A stretch of 64,000 nucleotides of DNA, taken from IMG/VR virus record IMGVR_UViG_3300009130_001605, positions 1 to 64,000 of that record. One strand, given 5' to 3'. A program made the position numbers and the translations under genes. This document shows, one piece after another, positions 15,967-26,043 of this stretch (positions within the stretch are counted from its first letter, which is position 1; every line of letters starts with the position of its first letter). Under the pieces are notes generated by a model, which was not told where the DNA came from, made no database searches, and worked only from the letters and a program-made list of their open reading frames with translations. Source of the stretch: a virus.

Positions 15967-17829
15967 ATGGCAAGGACAAAAAAAAATCCAGACATTAACC
16001 TTTTAAGTAGAGATTTCCAAAGCATTAGATCTGATTTAGAATCTTTCCTTCAAGCATTTTACCCTGAAGTTTGGAAAGACTTTAACGTGACTTCACCTGG
16101 TATGGCATTAGTAGATTTAAATGCTTATGTAGGTGATTTATTATCTTATATTGCTGATAAAAAATATAATGAAAACTACCTTGATGGCGTTTCGGAAAGA
16201 AAGTCTGTTTATAGATTAGCGAAAACAAAAGGCTACAGACCTCCAGGGTTTAGGCCTGGTGTTGCTATTGCAGACATTACAATAGAGGTTCCAGTTACTG
16301 CAGATGGGCCAAACCCAGATTACCTACCTATTTATAGAGAAGGGATGCAAATAAATGGTGGTGGTCAAATATATGAAACAGAATTTCCAATTGATTTTAG
16401 CTCAGATTTCTCTGAAGAAGGAACTGCGAATAGAACAATTGAACCTATATTAAATACAAATCAAGATATTATTAGATATAGGATTGTAAAAAGGGAGAAA
16501 ATTAGAGCAGGTGTAACTGTTATATATTCAGAAGAAGTCTTTCAAGAAGATGCAATTCCGTTTTACAGATTGTTTTTGCCAGAAAACAATGTGCTTGACA
16601 TACAAAATGTAATAGCAATAAATCAAGTGGGTTTAAGTGATGTTCCGACATATCAAGAATTTAATGACCCAAACAATTCTTTTACAGAGGTTGACTTTCT
16701 TGCACAAAGCAAAGTTTTTGAAGAAGATCCAACTTCAGAAAGAGTTAATGGTGTTGCCATTGGTAAATTAATAGAAGTTAATAAAAGATTTGAAAAACAT
16801 TTTTTAGCAGACGGTAGCTGTATGCTTCAGTTCGGTGGAGGAACACCGAGTTTTAATGCATATGAAAGTTATTTGAAAGATATTACTTCTGTTTCTGGAA
16901 CAACTAACATAGATGCTTCTGTGTTGCTTGATAACACAGCTCTTGGTGAAACAGTTCCTGCAAACTCAACTGTGTTTGTTAAATACAGAATTGGTGGCGG
17001 TCTTAGTAGTAATGTTGGTCAAGGTGTCTTGACTGAAGCATCTAATATAGACGCTCTTATACTTGGGTCTGATCCAAAACTTAATCAACAAGTCATACAA
17101 TCAACAAGGGTGTTTAATCCAATACCTGCTGTTGGAGGGGCAGGGTTACCGACTGTTGAGGAAATAAAGCATTTCACTGCTGGTAATCATGCAGCACAAG
17201 ACAGGTGTGTTACTCTTAAGGATTATCTTGCTAAGTCAGCACAAATACCGAGTAAGTTTGGTGCACCTTTTCGTATACAAGGGAAAGTTGAAGACAACAA
17301 GGTTAAACTATACATATTATCCAGAGATGGTAATGGTAGATTAGTTTCTAACTCAACATCAACAATAAAAAACAACCTTGCAACCTGGTTGTCTCAATTT
17401 AGGATGATAAATGATTTCGTTGAGATTAATGACGGAAAAGTGGTAAACCTTCAATGCGAAGTAGACTTATTGGTTGACAAAACATTTAATGTAAACGAGA
17501 TAAAACTGGCAGCTATTCAAGAGGTGAAAAACTTCTTAGATATCAGCAAAAAGCAAATGAATGAACATATTTATATTTCTCAAATAACAGATTTGATTAG
17601 AGAGATACCAGGTGTGATCAATGTTGTTGATATTCGTTTCTATAACATGGAAGGTGGAGGTTATTCGTCTACCGCAATCAGTCAAGCTGTTATTGATAGG
17701 ACAATAGTACCTGGTACAGGTGGGTTTAGAACTCAAATTGAGTATATTGATAATCAGATTTTTGGAACACCTTTATCTATGTTTGAGATAAAGTTTCCTT
17801 CTAAGGATGTTAAGGTGCGTTGCGGATAG
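15967..17829 (+). CDS. gp6/GpJ-like baseplate wedge protein
   Basis: This 620-residue protein starts NLLSRDFQSIRSDLESFLQ (10-28), followed by VTSPGMALVDLNAYVGDLLSYIADKKYNENYL, the conserved N-terminal region of T4 gp6 / phage GpJ proteins. The middle holds repeated beta modules (130-370) and the C-terminal third has the GpJ helical segment FHTAGNHAAQDRCVTLKDY (about 400-418). It forms the ring of the baseplate wedge. The length fits T4 gp6 (660). Partner of the upstream gp25-like gene. Confidence 0.85.
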   Translation: MARTKKNPDINLLSRDFQSIRSDLESFLQAFYPEVWKDFNVTSPGMALVDLNAYVGDLLSYIADKKYNENYLDGVSERKSVYRLAKTKGYRPPGFRPGVAIADITIEVPVTADGPNPDYLPIYREGMQINGGGQIYETEFPIDFSSDFSEEGTANRTIEPILNTNQDIIRYRIVKREKIRAGVTVIYSEEVFQEDAIPFYRLFLPENNVLDIQNVIAINQVGLSDVPTYQEFNDPNNSFTEVDFLAQSKVFEEDPTSERVNGVAIGKLIEVNKRFEKHFLADGSCMLQFGGGTPSFNAYESYLKDITSVSGTTNIDASVLLDNTALGETVPANSTVFVKYRIGGGLSSNVGQGVLTEASNIDALILGSDPKLNQQVIQSTRVFNPIPAVGGAGLPTVEEIKHFTAGNHAAQDRCVTLKDYLAKSAQIPSKFGAPFRIQGKVEDNKVKLYILSRDGNGRLVSNSTSTIKNNLATWLSQFRMINDFVEINDGKVVNLQCEVDLLVDKTFNVNEIKLAAIQEVKNFLDISKKQMNEHIYISQITDLIREIPGVINVVDIRFYNMEGGGYSSTAISQAVIDRTIVPGTGGFRTQIEYIDNQIFGTPLSMFEIKFPSKDVKVRCG

Positions 17830-17880
17830 TTGATTTCCAACATACTACTTACTACATTGTTAGTAAACGATTAATTTTGA

Positions 17881-17970
17881 GAAAGTAAAAGAAAAAAGGT
17901 ACAAGAAATAATTAAACTTTATGTTGATGAACATGTACCAACAACTAAGTTAGGTAGTAAGTTTAACTAG
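17881..17970 (+). pseudogene. helix-turn-helix fragment, possible homing-endonuclease remnant
   Basis: A 29-codon open stretch with no ATG start, ending at TAG 17968-17970, reads RKKVQEIIKLYVDEHVPTTKLGSKFN. This looks like the first half of an HTH of the type found in homing endonucleases and recombinases, in which the strand ends after the first helix and turn. It lies in a 383-base gap between structural genes; 17830-17880 shows nothing. The origin is inferred from composition only. Confidence 0.3.
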
Positions 17971-18033
17971 AGATGCAAGTGGTATATTGTAAAAATAATG
18001 TTATATATAAACCTATTTTAAAAGAGTTGGGTG

Positions 18034-18210
18034 ATGAAAAAATTAGCAATTTATATGACAAGGTGGCAACTGAGCACACCTATCTTAGCACTGGTGCCAA
18101 TTGTTTTGGTAAATAACTTTAATATAAGCAACTTTTGGACTACCGCAATTATTTCGAACCTGATAGGATCTTTAATTTTCTTTTGGGTAGATAAAAAAAT
18201 ATTTAAGTAA
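18034..18210 (+). CDS. small two-helix membrane protein
   Basis: This 58-residue protein starts with a basic segment (MKKLAIYMTRWQLSTP), then a hydrophobic helix (ILALVPIVLV), a short loop (NNFNISN) and a second helix (AIISNLIGSLIFFWV), ending DKKIFK. The R-W-Q-L-S-T-P and L-I-x-x-L-I-F-F-W-V-D signature recalls a small inner-membrane family in Bacteroidota and their phages. An overlapping frame (17973-18116) is less convincing. The next gene begins 2 bases after its stop. Confidence 0.6.
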   Translation: MKKLAIYMTRWQLSTPILALVPIVLVNNFNISNFWTTAIISNLIGSLIFFWVDKKIFK

Positions 18211-18212
18211 TT

Positions 18213-18428
18213 ATGTTATTCAAAGTAGAGTCTTCAAACATTTCAATGGTGGATTATGAACCACAAGATTTAACATTAACTGTTTATTTTAACAACGGAA
18301 GTGTTTACAATTATTATCCGATCTATGAACATCAAGTTCTGGAGTTCTCTTCATCGGCTAGTAAAGGAAAATGGTTCAACAAAAACATAAGAGGCAACAA
18401 ATCTCTTGGTGGAAAGAAAATTAAATAA
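18213..18428 (+). CDS. KTSC-domain protein
   Basis: This 71-residue protein is one KTSC domain: VESSNISMVDYE (5-16), LTLTVYFNNGSVYNYYPIY (22-40) and SASKGKWFNKNIR (48-60), the S-x-x-x-G-x-x-F/Y...I-R end of the family. The domain is found with lysyl-tRNA synthetases and in many small phage proteins; its role is unclear. The gene is 2 bases after the membrane-protein gene and its stop adjoins the next gene's ATG. Confidence 0.75.
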   Translation: MLFKVESSNISMVDYEPQDLTLTVYFNNGSVYNYYPIYEHQVLEFSSSASKGKWFNKNIRGNKSLGGKKIK

Positions 18429-21380
18429 ATGGAACAAGTTTTATTGACAGGATCGACAAGGAGTGGGACTACACTGTTTGCTTTTAGCCCAACACCTTTT
18501 AGGAAAGGTATTGATCAAAGCACTGGGTATGTAACATTTAATGACATGGGCATAACAAGTGGTATTTACCAGTTTAGCGGAGATACTATATGGTCAAGAA
18601 ATAACAGTAACCATTTTGCACCACTGTCTTCTGTTACAACAAACTACCAAACTGGTTATACGTTTATACAAACAAGCGAAGATGTTATAAGCCAGAAAAG
18701 TAAAGATAGATTGATATCTAAGCTTCCAGGTATGGTTGAAGATGCTAATTCTAAGCAAAATTTAAGATACCTATTTAAAGATGAGCCTATTAACGACATT
18801 TTTTATAATGTGTCAATAACAAAGACTTTCGATACACTTGACACCTTTAATGTTTATAATTCAGTCTCTAATAGTTCTCCTATTTTAAACGCCAATACTG
18901 GTGTTGTATTCGGAAAATTAGAAGCTATTCAAAAAATTAAAAACCCACTACCTTTAGACGCTGATCACGAAGACAGGGATAATGTTAGAATCCCTTTAAG
19001 AAATGTTCCAATAGGAATTTTTCAAGAATCCGAAGAATTTCCACAAACAACATCCGTTGATGAAAATGGAGATAGAATTAAGTTCTCTTTTAAAACAGAG
19101 TCTGAGTTTGCAGATTCAAGGTATTTTAATACAGAATCTCAAGAATATGATGAACAATTTTTAAACACTAATAATTACGACAAAATACCTGATCATTATA
19201 AATTGATGACTACAACTAATGAGAATGGTGAGTTTATTATATATAATGTTCCAGTTGGAACACAATCTATTGTTTTTGAGGTCGATTTGCTTAAGCAAGG
19301 GTTGACTAAAGAAGAGGTTGCTTTAAATTTCTTTCCATATCCAACTAGTGATTCACCCAATATTGACACTGTTCCTCATTTCTTTTTTAGGCAAATACCA
19401 GTGGATGTTGTTCCTGCATGGGGCGATTTTCAAACTGGATATACTGAAGTTAATATATCTGCAAATATAGATCTTAGAAAATGGGCAACTTACTATTTTG
19501 TTCCATCTTCATATGGTGGTTTTACAATGCCAGAACTTCCTGCAAACAATATTAACAACCCCTTGTCTATAGCAGTAAGAGATATGACGAAACCAAGTGC
19601 AGGTGGAGGATATAACCAAGAAGACTTAATGCCAAGTGAGATCGTACAAATTGGAGACACTTTAGATAGAGATACAGAACAAGAAATCTCTTGGTTTAAT
19701 GAATTCATACAAAGAAAAAGTACTGCAAAATTTAGGCACGATGATTTTTCTGTTATAAAATTACCTGCAAACATTTACCATCCAACAATGATAAACAGCG
19801 TTGAATCGGGAAATGCTATCAAAGAGGTTGGGGATCCAATTGTTCTTAAAACAAATCCTGTACCTGGAACTTGGTTTGCATCATATCAATTTAAACAGTT
19901 TATAACTAGGGAGAATTATAGAACAACAGGTGCTGAGAGCAGGGGGATAAATGGTTCTGCTGGATTGGTTGTTTGGAGAAATCATTTTGATTTAACCTAC
20001 CCACTTGGTCAACAAGAATATCCACCAAATGAAAGTGAAATTGAAGATCCAGCCAGTGTTGCATCAAACAACGAAACTTTAACTGATCCTTTATATGAAC
20101 AGCCATGGAGTTATTTTTACCCAAATGAAGTCTCAATACCAACAGTTCCAGTTAACATTATTAATGACAACCCAAATGATGGAGAGGCAAAATACTCTGA
20201 CGGAGATCTAATTGGTGTAAATACAGACACATCTGTTGATGAAACTGGTGGTTATGGTTTGCAAAAAAGAATAGATTCAACAGAAGAATTTATAAACAAA
20301 TTTTCACAAAGAGTGACCAAAAATTATGTGTATAAATATGAACAGGGTAATTTTTGGGATGAAAAATATGGAACAGGTTATGCTAATCACCCAGATAGAG
20401 CCACTAATAGTTCTGTTGAGAACGGTGAAGGATATCAAAGAGTAGAGTGTGGTTTTGCATATTTCATGAGGCCAATGGATTGGCCTATTATAAAACAAAG
20501 TGATGATAAGGATTACGTTGATCCAAGTGATCATGATACAAATATTTTCCTTAAAGAAGGCACTCAAGACATGAGTCTTAATTTGGACGGGACATCAAGT
20601 CAAATCACAGGAAGGTTAGATATTTATAGAATTTTAAACCCAAGTCCATCTAATTTAATTTCTCCAGATCCAATTGTTACACCAACTTTTATAAACATTG
20701 ATTTACAAAGAATTTACAGACCAGCAGGTGAATCTGGTACAAGAACTTGGTTAAGGTATCCAGTAGGAAACGAAGAGGTAGATAGAAATAATTTACATTT
20801 GTTAGGCTATTTTAGGAATGATGATAAAAAATTTACAGAAACAACAATTTTTATAACAAACCTTGGGGAAAGGACTGTAAACATTAGAGGTGTTGAAACA
20901 CCTCCTAATAAATCATTTTCAACCATTTTAAACAGTAGTAGTGATCTGGTTTTTTCATTACCAGGTAATGGTGAGTTTGATTTCGGTCAATTTAAGTTCA
21001 CAAAATCAAATTACAGTATAAGATTCGAAGAATACAGTGCAGGTAATCAAGGGGGTACAAGTTGGAATGGTGATCCATGGTACGTCCCATCAATTTCAAA
21101 AGATGCTAATGAAGAAGGGGAAGTGATGACATATTATTATGTAACCCAAATTTCAGGTAATTATAGGAATGGTAAGTTTAAAAATAATGGAGGCTGTGAT
21201 GATGAAGGTCAAAGGCAAAACGACAATTCAAACACCTACATTGATGGGTTGGTTGTGGGATTAAGTGCAAACAACAAAGAAACTGATGGCAACTCCATTT
21301 TAGATCCTGGTAGTATAAATGTAAACTGGACAGGTTGTGAATTAAATGATAAGCAGTGGATTCCTTATGAATGGAAATAG
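18429..21380 (+). CDS. large baseplate/tail structural protein
   Basis: This 983-residue protein follows the gp25- and gp6-like wedge genes, where T4 has gp7, but no direct family match is seen. Residues about 255-295 (TNENGEFIIYNVPVGTQSIVFEV) form a carboxypeptidase-regulatory-like beta-sandwich, common in tail proteins. Long Asn/Ser/Gly-rich beta stretches follow. A role as baseplate or fibre-attachment protein is the likeliest. It overlaps the next gene by 10 bases (start at 21371). Confidence 0.65.
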   Translation: MEQVLLTGSTRSGTTLFAFSPTPFRKGIDQSTGYVTFNDMGITSGIYQFSGDTIWSRNNSNHFAPLSSVTTNYQTGYTFIQTSEDVISQKSKDRLISKLPGMVEDANSKQNLRYLFKDEPINDIFYNVSITKTFDTLDTFNVYNSVSNSSPILNANTGVVFGKLEAIQKIKNPLPLDADHEDRDNVRIPLRNVPIGIFQESEEFPQTTSVDENGDRIKFSFKTESEFADSRYFNTESQEYDEQFLNTNNYDKIPDHYKLMTTTNENGEFIIYNVPVGTQSIVFEVDLLKQGLTKEEVALNFFPYPTSDSPNIDTVPHFFFRQIPVDVVPAWGDFQTGYTEVNISANIDLRKWATYYFVPSSYGGFTMPELPANNINNPLSIAVRDMTKPSAGGGYNQEDLMPSEIVQIGDTLDRDTEQEISWFNEFIQRKSTAKFRHDDFSVIKLPANIYHPTMINSVESGNAIKEVGDPIVLKTNPVPGTWFASYQFKQFITRENYRTTGAESRGINGSAGLVVWRNHFDLTYPLGQQEYPPNESEIEDPASVASNNETLTDPLYEQPWSYFYPNEVSIPTVPVNIINDNPNDGEAKYSDGDLIGVNTDTSVDETGGYGLQKRIDSTEEFINKFSQRVTKNYVYKYEQGNFWDEKYGTGYANHPDRATNSSVENGEGYQRVECGFAYFMRPMDWPIIKQSDDKDYVDPSDHDTNIFLKEGTQDMSLNLDGTSSQITGRLDIYRILNPSPSNLISPDPIVTPTFINIDLQRIYRPAGESGTRTWLRYPVGNEEVDRNNLHLLGYFRNDDKKFTETTIFITNLGERTVNIRGVETPPNKSFSTILNSSSDLVFSLPGNGEFDFGQFKFTKSNYSIRFEEYSAGNQGGTSWNGDPWYVPSISKDANEEGEVMTYYYVTQISGNYRNGKFKNNGGCDDEGQRQNDNSNTYIDGLVVGLSANNKETDGNSILDPGSINVNWTGCELNDKQWIPYEWK

Positions 21381-22048
21381 ATATGAATAATAGAAAAAAA
21401 ATATTACTAAGAAGCACTTCTTTGTTTGGGTTGGAAAATTTAGACATGCATATTAATGTTGATTTGAAATCAAACTTTAAAGAAATTAGACCAGATTCTT
21501 ATGAGAATAATTTTGATTTACAAAAACAATATGATAAAGAAAGAAACTCTTCTAGGAACTTTACTATCTATGGAGGGGTAAACTCTGTTTTCACCGACAG
21601 CTCAAGTAAAATTTTAAGGTTTTTTGCTGAGATCCTCCCATCTTCTGACCCCGTGTTAGAAAATAATTTCACTATAGCAAGTTCTACAAGTCAACAAAAT
21701 TCTGGTGTAGACACTATCGTATTATCCAACGGTGCAAGTTTAAGTTACATAGGAGAAGTTACTTCGAGGCCTATTTCTCATAATCCAAAAAACATATTTG
21801 GATTTAATGAAGCTTACTATAAAAAAGATTTGACAGATTTTAATTACGATGCTATTTACATAGTCATAGATCAAAACATAGTTGCAAGGCAACAGTTGGT
21901 GTTTAATGATGCAGATGGAAACTTTGTTAAGTACGGTAATGATACAGAGGAGATTAGAGAAAATGGAACTACGTTTACTGTTTTTAATGATTTTCCGTTC
22001 TTTTACAATATTCATTGGATAAAACTCCCACTGGAAATAACAAAATAA
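21371..22048 (+). CDS. putative virion protein
   Basis: This 225-residue protein starts within the end of the preceding gene; ATG 21383 is an alternative. Residues 100-130 (SGVDTIVLSNGASLSYIGE) and the aromatic C-terminus are beta-rich. No family is recognised. It is in the series of tail genes and ends 21 bases before the next start. Confidence 0.6.
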   Translation: MEIDMNNRKKILLRSTSLFGLENLDMHINVDLKSNFKEIRPDSYENNFDLQKQYDKERNSSRNFTIYGGVNSVFTDSSSKILRFFAEILPSSDPVLENNFTIASSTSQQNSGVDTIVLSNGASLSYIGEVTSRPISHNPKNIFGFNEAYYKKDLTDFNYDAIYIVIDQNIVARQQLVFNDADGNFVKYGNDTEEIRENGTTFTVFNDFPFFYNIHWIKLPLEITK

Positions 22049-22057
22049 TTTGGTAGA

Positions 22058-22067
22058 TATTTATTTG
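22058..22067 (+). promoter_or_regulatory. late-type promoter motif (weak copy)
   Basis: TATTTATTTG lies 2 bases before the ATG at 22070. It lacks the A-rich tail seen in other copies, so it is less certain. Confidence 0.35.
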
Positions 22068-22069
22068 TG

Positions 22070-22627
22070 ATGGAAGATAACGTTAGAAAACATAAAATTT
22101 ATATAGACATAGAGCCAACTGTAAACGGTGCAGTGGGAACTGTGGGTACAACTGGTGTGACAATAGACAATTCAGAAGTGTTTTATAAAATAAAACACTC
22201 AGACGGAACTTTTCACAATTACCCTGAGAATGATTTTTACATAAACATACCTGTTTATAAATCTGAAAGGGTTTTTGAATATATAGATTTACAAAGAGAA
22301 GATGCTATCCACACAGTTCAGAGACAAGAAATAAATCCTTTTTTTATTGAATATGAGTTTTTTAATTCAGTTACTTTTAGTAGAATAAATAAAGGTGATG
22401 ACTTAGACGACAATAATATTAGTTTCATTAAAAGTGTCGTGTCAGAAGTTGCAAATTCTAGTGACAGTTATGTTAGAGAATGGTATGATAATGCTGGAAA
22501 GTTTAAGTTTCCATGGAACGCTGGCACACCTAATGAAGTTACAAAAGATGATCTTGACAAATCCTCTATGAATAAAGATGGTATAGTGTCAAAATCAACT
22601 GTTTACCCAATTGACATAAACAACTAA
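22070..22627 (+). CDS. putative virion protein
   Basis: This 185-residue protein starts at ATG 22070; a GTG at 22067 is directly before it. It is acidic and beta-rich, with VNGAVGTVGTTGVTIDN (about 16-32) and a conserved-looking EWYDNAGKFKFPW (138-150). No family is recognised. Its TAA overlaps the next ATG (TAATG), so the two are coupled. Confidence 0.6.
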   Translation: MEDNVRKHKIYIDIEPTVNGAVGTVGTTGVTIDNSEVFYKIKHSDGTFHNYPENDFYINIPVYKSERVFEYIDLQREDAIHTVQRQEINPFFIEYEFFNSVTFSRINKGDDLDDNNISFIKSVVSEVANSSDSYVREWYDNAGKFKFPWNAGTPNEVTKDDLDKSSMNKDGIVSKSTVYPIDINN

Positions 22628-23573
22628 TGCAATCTTATAAATTAACGATATATTCAGGTTCTGAAACAACAAACATTGTGACAGGATCAACGCTAAGTTT
22701 TGATGGTGATTATTATTCATACGATCAATCTGGGTTTAACCTTGGGGTTGTAACAGAGTTTAATGTTCGACAGTATCTTAACAATCCTAACAATGAAGGT
22801 GTTGCAGTTGACTTTTTCACATATTTAACAGCAAACACAAGTAATAGTGAATTTGTAGAGATAGCAAATAGTAATAAAAAATTAGCAGATTCATTTGTTG
22901 AGTATTATTCAACATCTGTAACAAGTGGCCTAACAACACCGATTTCAATTATAGACAATAGTTTAACTGGAACAAGTGCTGTCACTGTCACAAATTATAA
23001 TTATGATCTTAGTGACGCAGGTTCAACGTCTAATCCTTTAGGTTTTCCAGACACTATAATTAAGGGCGGTAATAGAATTGGTACTGAAACAGAATCTTTG
23101 ACAACTTATACTAATGAACAAAGTTTTTTTATTCCAGTTAAAATAAAAAGAAGTAATTTAGATGTTGCAAGAATTAATTTCTCTGAATTTTCTGAAGATT
23201 CTACAAAAGTAATAAATGGTCAAAATGTTTATTTAACCAAAGGCTTTGTCGATTTAAATAAAAATGAAGACCCAGCATCATTTTGGTATGACAGATAAGT
23301 GGTCTTAATAGAAATGAGACATTGGGCAGATCTTATCAAATAGAAGTTGGTTTAACCAATGCTTCTATGATAGGGTTTTTTGTAACAGGAATGTATGGGT
23401 ATGGAGAGAAAATGTTTATAAATGAAAACAATTTAGGGTGTACCTCAGAAGTTGAGGGTGTAATTCCAGATTGTAGATCGGATTCAACTGACGATTTAAG
23501 ACAAGATGATGATGGTTTAACCAATACATTTATTACAGTTTATAACTTTTTCTTCACTTGCCCTGTTGAGTAG
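22627..23573 (+). pseudogene. virion protein split by a frameshift
   Basis: The frame starting at 22627 runs for 223 residues and ends FWYDR and TAA at 23296-23298. A second frame, -1 relative to it, opens at 23292 with no ATG or GTG near and reads on as ISGLNRNETLGRSYQIEVG for about 90 more residues to TAG at 23573. Together they form one plausible beta-rich protein of about 315 residues, and there is no visible ribosome site for the second part. The cause may be a mutation, programmed frameshifting or an error. No slippery heptamer is seen near the join. Confidence 0.6.
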
Positions 23574-23592
23574 TTGTATTTTTTATGCAACA

Positions 23593-23606
23593 TATTTATA
23601 TTAAAA
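23593..23606 (+). promoter_or_regulatory. late-type promoter motif TATTTATATTAAAA
   Basis: The motif lies 16 bases before the ATG at 23623 and agrees with the late consensus. Confidence 0.5.
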
Positions 23607-23622
23607 TAAAAACAAATTTAAA

Positions 23623-24501
23623 ATGGCAGTAGGAATATACGGATCGAAAAAATTAGCAGACTCAGATTTTAATGACTTTGATATACTGTATGCTTATAAT
23701 CCAAACAATCAATCATTAGGTGATTTAGAATTGAAACCACTCTTTTCGAACATCTCTAATAATGAGATTAGAAAAATGTCAGGTGCAGACGGACTTTATA
23801 AACTTAGGCTTCCTGCTTCTGTTTTTAATAAACTTGGGTTTTATACAATTGTATTGCAACCAAAAAAGTTTGAAGTTGAAATTGTAGACTGCTCTTTCAT
23901 TGTTAGCACAGGTGATGACGAAATACAAGTTTCAAAAAAAGGTATAGTTATACCAGCACTTCAATTTAGAAAAACGGGTGCATTAATCGGTTATCAAATA
24001 GAATACTTTGACGATGCAAATCAAAAGATAAAGAATTTACACAGAATTGTTACAAGTTCAGATCTTGTTAGTGTTGCTCCAAGTAACTCATCAAACACAG
24101 CTGCTTCAACAAATTACAGTTTAGACCCAAGTGGTAGTTTATTGTTTCTTACACTAACTCCAGATGAACTAAGTCTTATCTCGGATCAACAAAAGGTTGA
24201 CTTAGGTAGTGCTGGTCAGAAAATACTAATTAGCAACACTTTCTTTGACCCTGAGGTGATTGAAATTGAAATGGTAGACCAAACCATTAAAACTCTTTCT
24301 CATGCCTTATATGGAAATAATACGAGAGATTTGGGAACTGGTGTTTATTCTATATTCGATGAATTTGGAAATCTTTACAAACAGTATAATTTACTGGAAA
24401 GAAAAAATGAATTTAACAACGCAACAATAGAAGTTAAGGAATTGAGGACGAGTATAAATCTGGATCAAAGTTTCTTCAACTTATCACAAGGTATTAGTTA
24501 A
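23623..24501 (+). CDS. putative virion protein
   Basis: This 292-residue protein begins MAVGIYGSKKLADSDFNDFD and is beta-rich through the first 100 residues, with a long hydrophobic strand (FSNISNNEIRKMSGADG region, about 45-60). It is last in the + strand tail series; the next genes run the other way, with a 60-base gap that has no strong terminator. No family is recognised. Confidence 0.65.
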   Translation: MAVGIYGSKKLADSDFNDFDILYAYNPNNQSLGDLELKPLFSNISNNEIRKMSGADGLYKLRLPASVFNKLGFYTIVLQPKKFEVEIVDCSFIVSTGDDEIQVSKKGIVIPALQFRKTGALIGYQIEYFDDANQKIKNLHRIVTSSDLVSVAPSNSSNTAASTNYSLDPSGSLLFLTLTPDELSLISDQQKVDLGSAGQKILISNTFFDPEVIEIEMVDQTIKTLSHALYGNNTRDLGTGVYSIFDEFGNLYKQYNLLERKNEFNNATIEVKELRTSINLDQSFFNLSQGIS

Positions 24502-24561
24502 GTGTTTTTGATAAAGAACCACCTTTAATACATAAAGTATTTAAATTATATTGAATCTTTA

Positions 24562-26028
24562 TTAGTTGTAATCTATCCATTTATTATTATCCTTACTCCA
24601 CATTGTATCTATGTAAGAAGAACCGTCTACGTGAGAAGTGTTTAATGTTATAGTATTCCCACTATCACCGCTTATAGTAGCACCTTGAAATGTATCAAAG
24701 TCGAATTTCTCATCTTGTAAAGAGAAGTCTTTAATAGTAGTGTCAGACCAGGTTGAACTACCATCTTGTGAACATAACCATGTACCTGCTGAAAAGTCAG
24801 TATCTAAGTCTAAATCAAAGTCAGTAATTGTTCTAGAATCACCGTCTATAGTTGCTACACCGTTCTTTATAGTTAAAGTATAAGTTTGTCCTACAACAAC
24901 CACCCATCTTTCATCAATAGTATTAGAGTTACTAAGCCCCGAAGCTTGTAATTGAACCTTGTTACCTGCACTAATTCTCTGTCTAAGGTTAAGCCAACCT
25001 GTATTGGCATTATTGAATTTACCAGAACTTAGTATGGTCAAGTTGTTAACTACAGTATCACAAACAAAAGTCAGTTCAAGGTCTAAATCATGAAACTTAT
25101 CTATGACATGATCTACATTTACCTTACCATCATCTTGATTGCTACGATTAAAAGTAACCACATAACTGTTCTTTTTCCACATACCATAATTGATTCTTCT
25201 CATGCCGTCTACGTGGTTAGTTTCTATATCCCATACCGTCCCATCACTCCCTATTACCTCGTTTCCTAGACCTTCTCTAAGCTTGTAATCTTCGTTGTTA
25301 ATAGAAAAACTGTAAAGCTCAATATCAGCGTAGAATAAACCTCTCTTACCTATTTGTGAAATAATGAAAGGGGAAGTGCAGGAAGGCATGTTTACAGTAG
25401 TACCGTTTACAGTAATATCGTTATCAGTTCCATTGAAGTTTAATTCTATCGTGTTAATACCACTAATTGCTGACAGCCCTGTGTTAACTGTTGCACTACC
25501 TGTAACCCGTAAATACACATTCCCACTAGATAATACTGTAATTCTGCTATTACTGGCTGAATTACTCTCTGAACAAATATCGAACTGTGTACCAATAGAG
25601 TCTAAGTTAAACGTGAACTTTAGTGGTTCATTTGTGTTGCAAGTTATAGCGGAACTTCTTTTTAGATACTCTTGATTAGCACTATCAAGCTCTAAAGCAA
25701 ATGATTTCTTTTGCCAAACCTCTGAGTTTAATATTGTCGTAGATTCGTTTATAGATATAGTAGCGATATCACCAGTTTCACTTTCAATAGAAGCACCAAT
25801 AGACTCTCCAAAAAGCCAAGTCTTACCCTCAGCTGAAAAGGATAGAATAACACTTGTCTGCGGATAATCTACACCATTAAAGGTTATCTTACCTCCTGTG
25901 ACGTTTGTAAAGTCTAGTTTATAGTCATTATGTCTAAACCTTGGATTTTCATCACCCAACATAACTTCTCTGTATGGACTAGAATCAGATCTTAATATCC
26001 TTTTTTGCCTTTTTACGTTTATTGCCAT
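24562..26028 (-). CDS. tail-fibre protein with three related sandwich domains
   Basis: This 488-residue - strand protein has three similar segments, each with G/N-x-V-x-G-x-x-G-x-x...I/L and an M-W-x-K/Q-K ending: near residues 75-110, 225-285 and 445-485 (for example HVDGMRRINYGMW and HVDGSSYIDTMW). Between them are beta strands like LamG/concanavalin-type sandwich domains. Such multidomain beta fibres bind host surface sugars. It follows the SHAEG-repeat fibre gene by 15 bases. The exact ligand is unknown. Confidence 0.65.
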   Translation of the reverse strand: MAINVKRQKRILRSDSSPYREVMLGDENPRFRHNDYKLDFTNVTGGKITFNGVDYPQTSVILSFSAEGKTWLFGESIGASIESETGDIATISINESTTILNSEVWQKKSFALELDSANQEYLKRSSAITCNTNEPLKFTFNLDSIGTQFDICSESNSASNSRITVLSSGNVYLRVTGSATVNTGLSAISGINTIELNFNGTDNDITVNGTTVNMPSCTSPFIISQIGKRGLFYADIELYSFSINNEDYKLREGLGNEVIGSDGTVWDIETNHVDGMRRINYGMWKKNSYVVTFNRSNQDDGKVNVDHVIDKFHDLDLELTFVCDTVVNNLTILSSGKFNNANTGWLNLRQRISAGNKVQLQASGLSNSNTIDERWVVVVGQTYTLTIKNGVATIDGDSRTITDFDLDLDTDFSAGTWLCSQDGSSTWSDTTIKDFSLQDEKFDFDTFQGATISGDSGNTITLNTSHVDGSSYIDTMWSKDNNKWIDYN

Positions 26029-26043
26029 TTTGTTTACTTTTTG

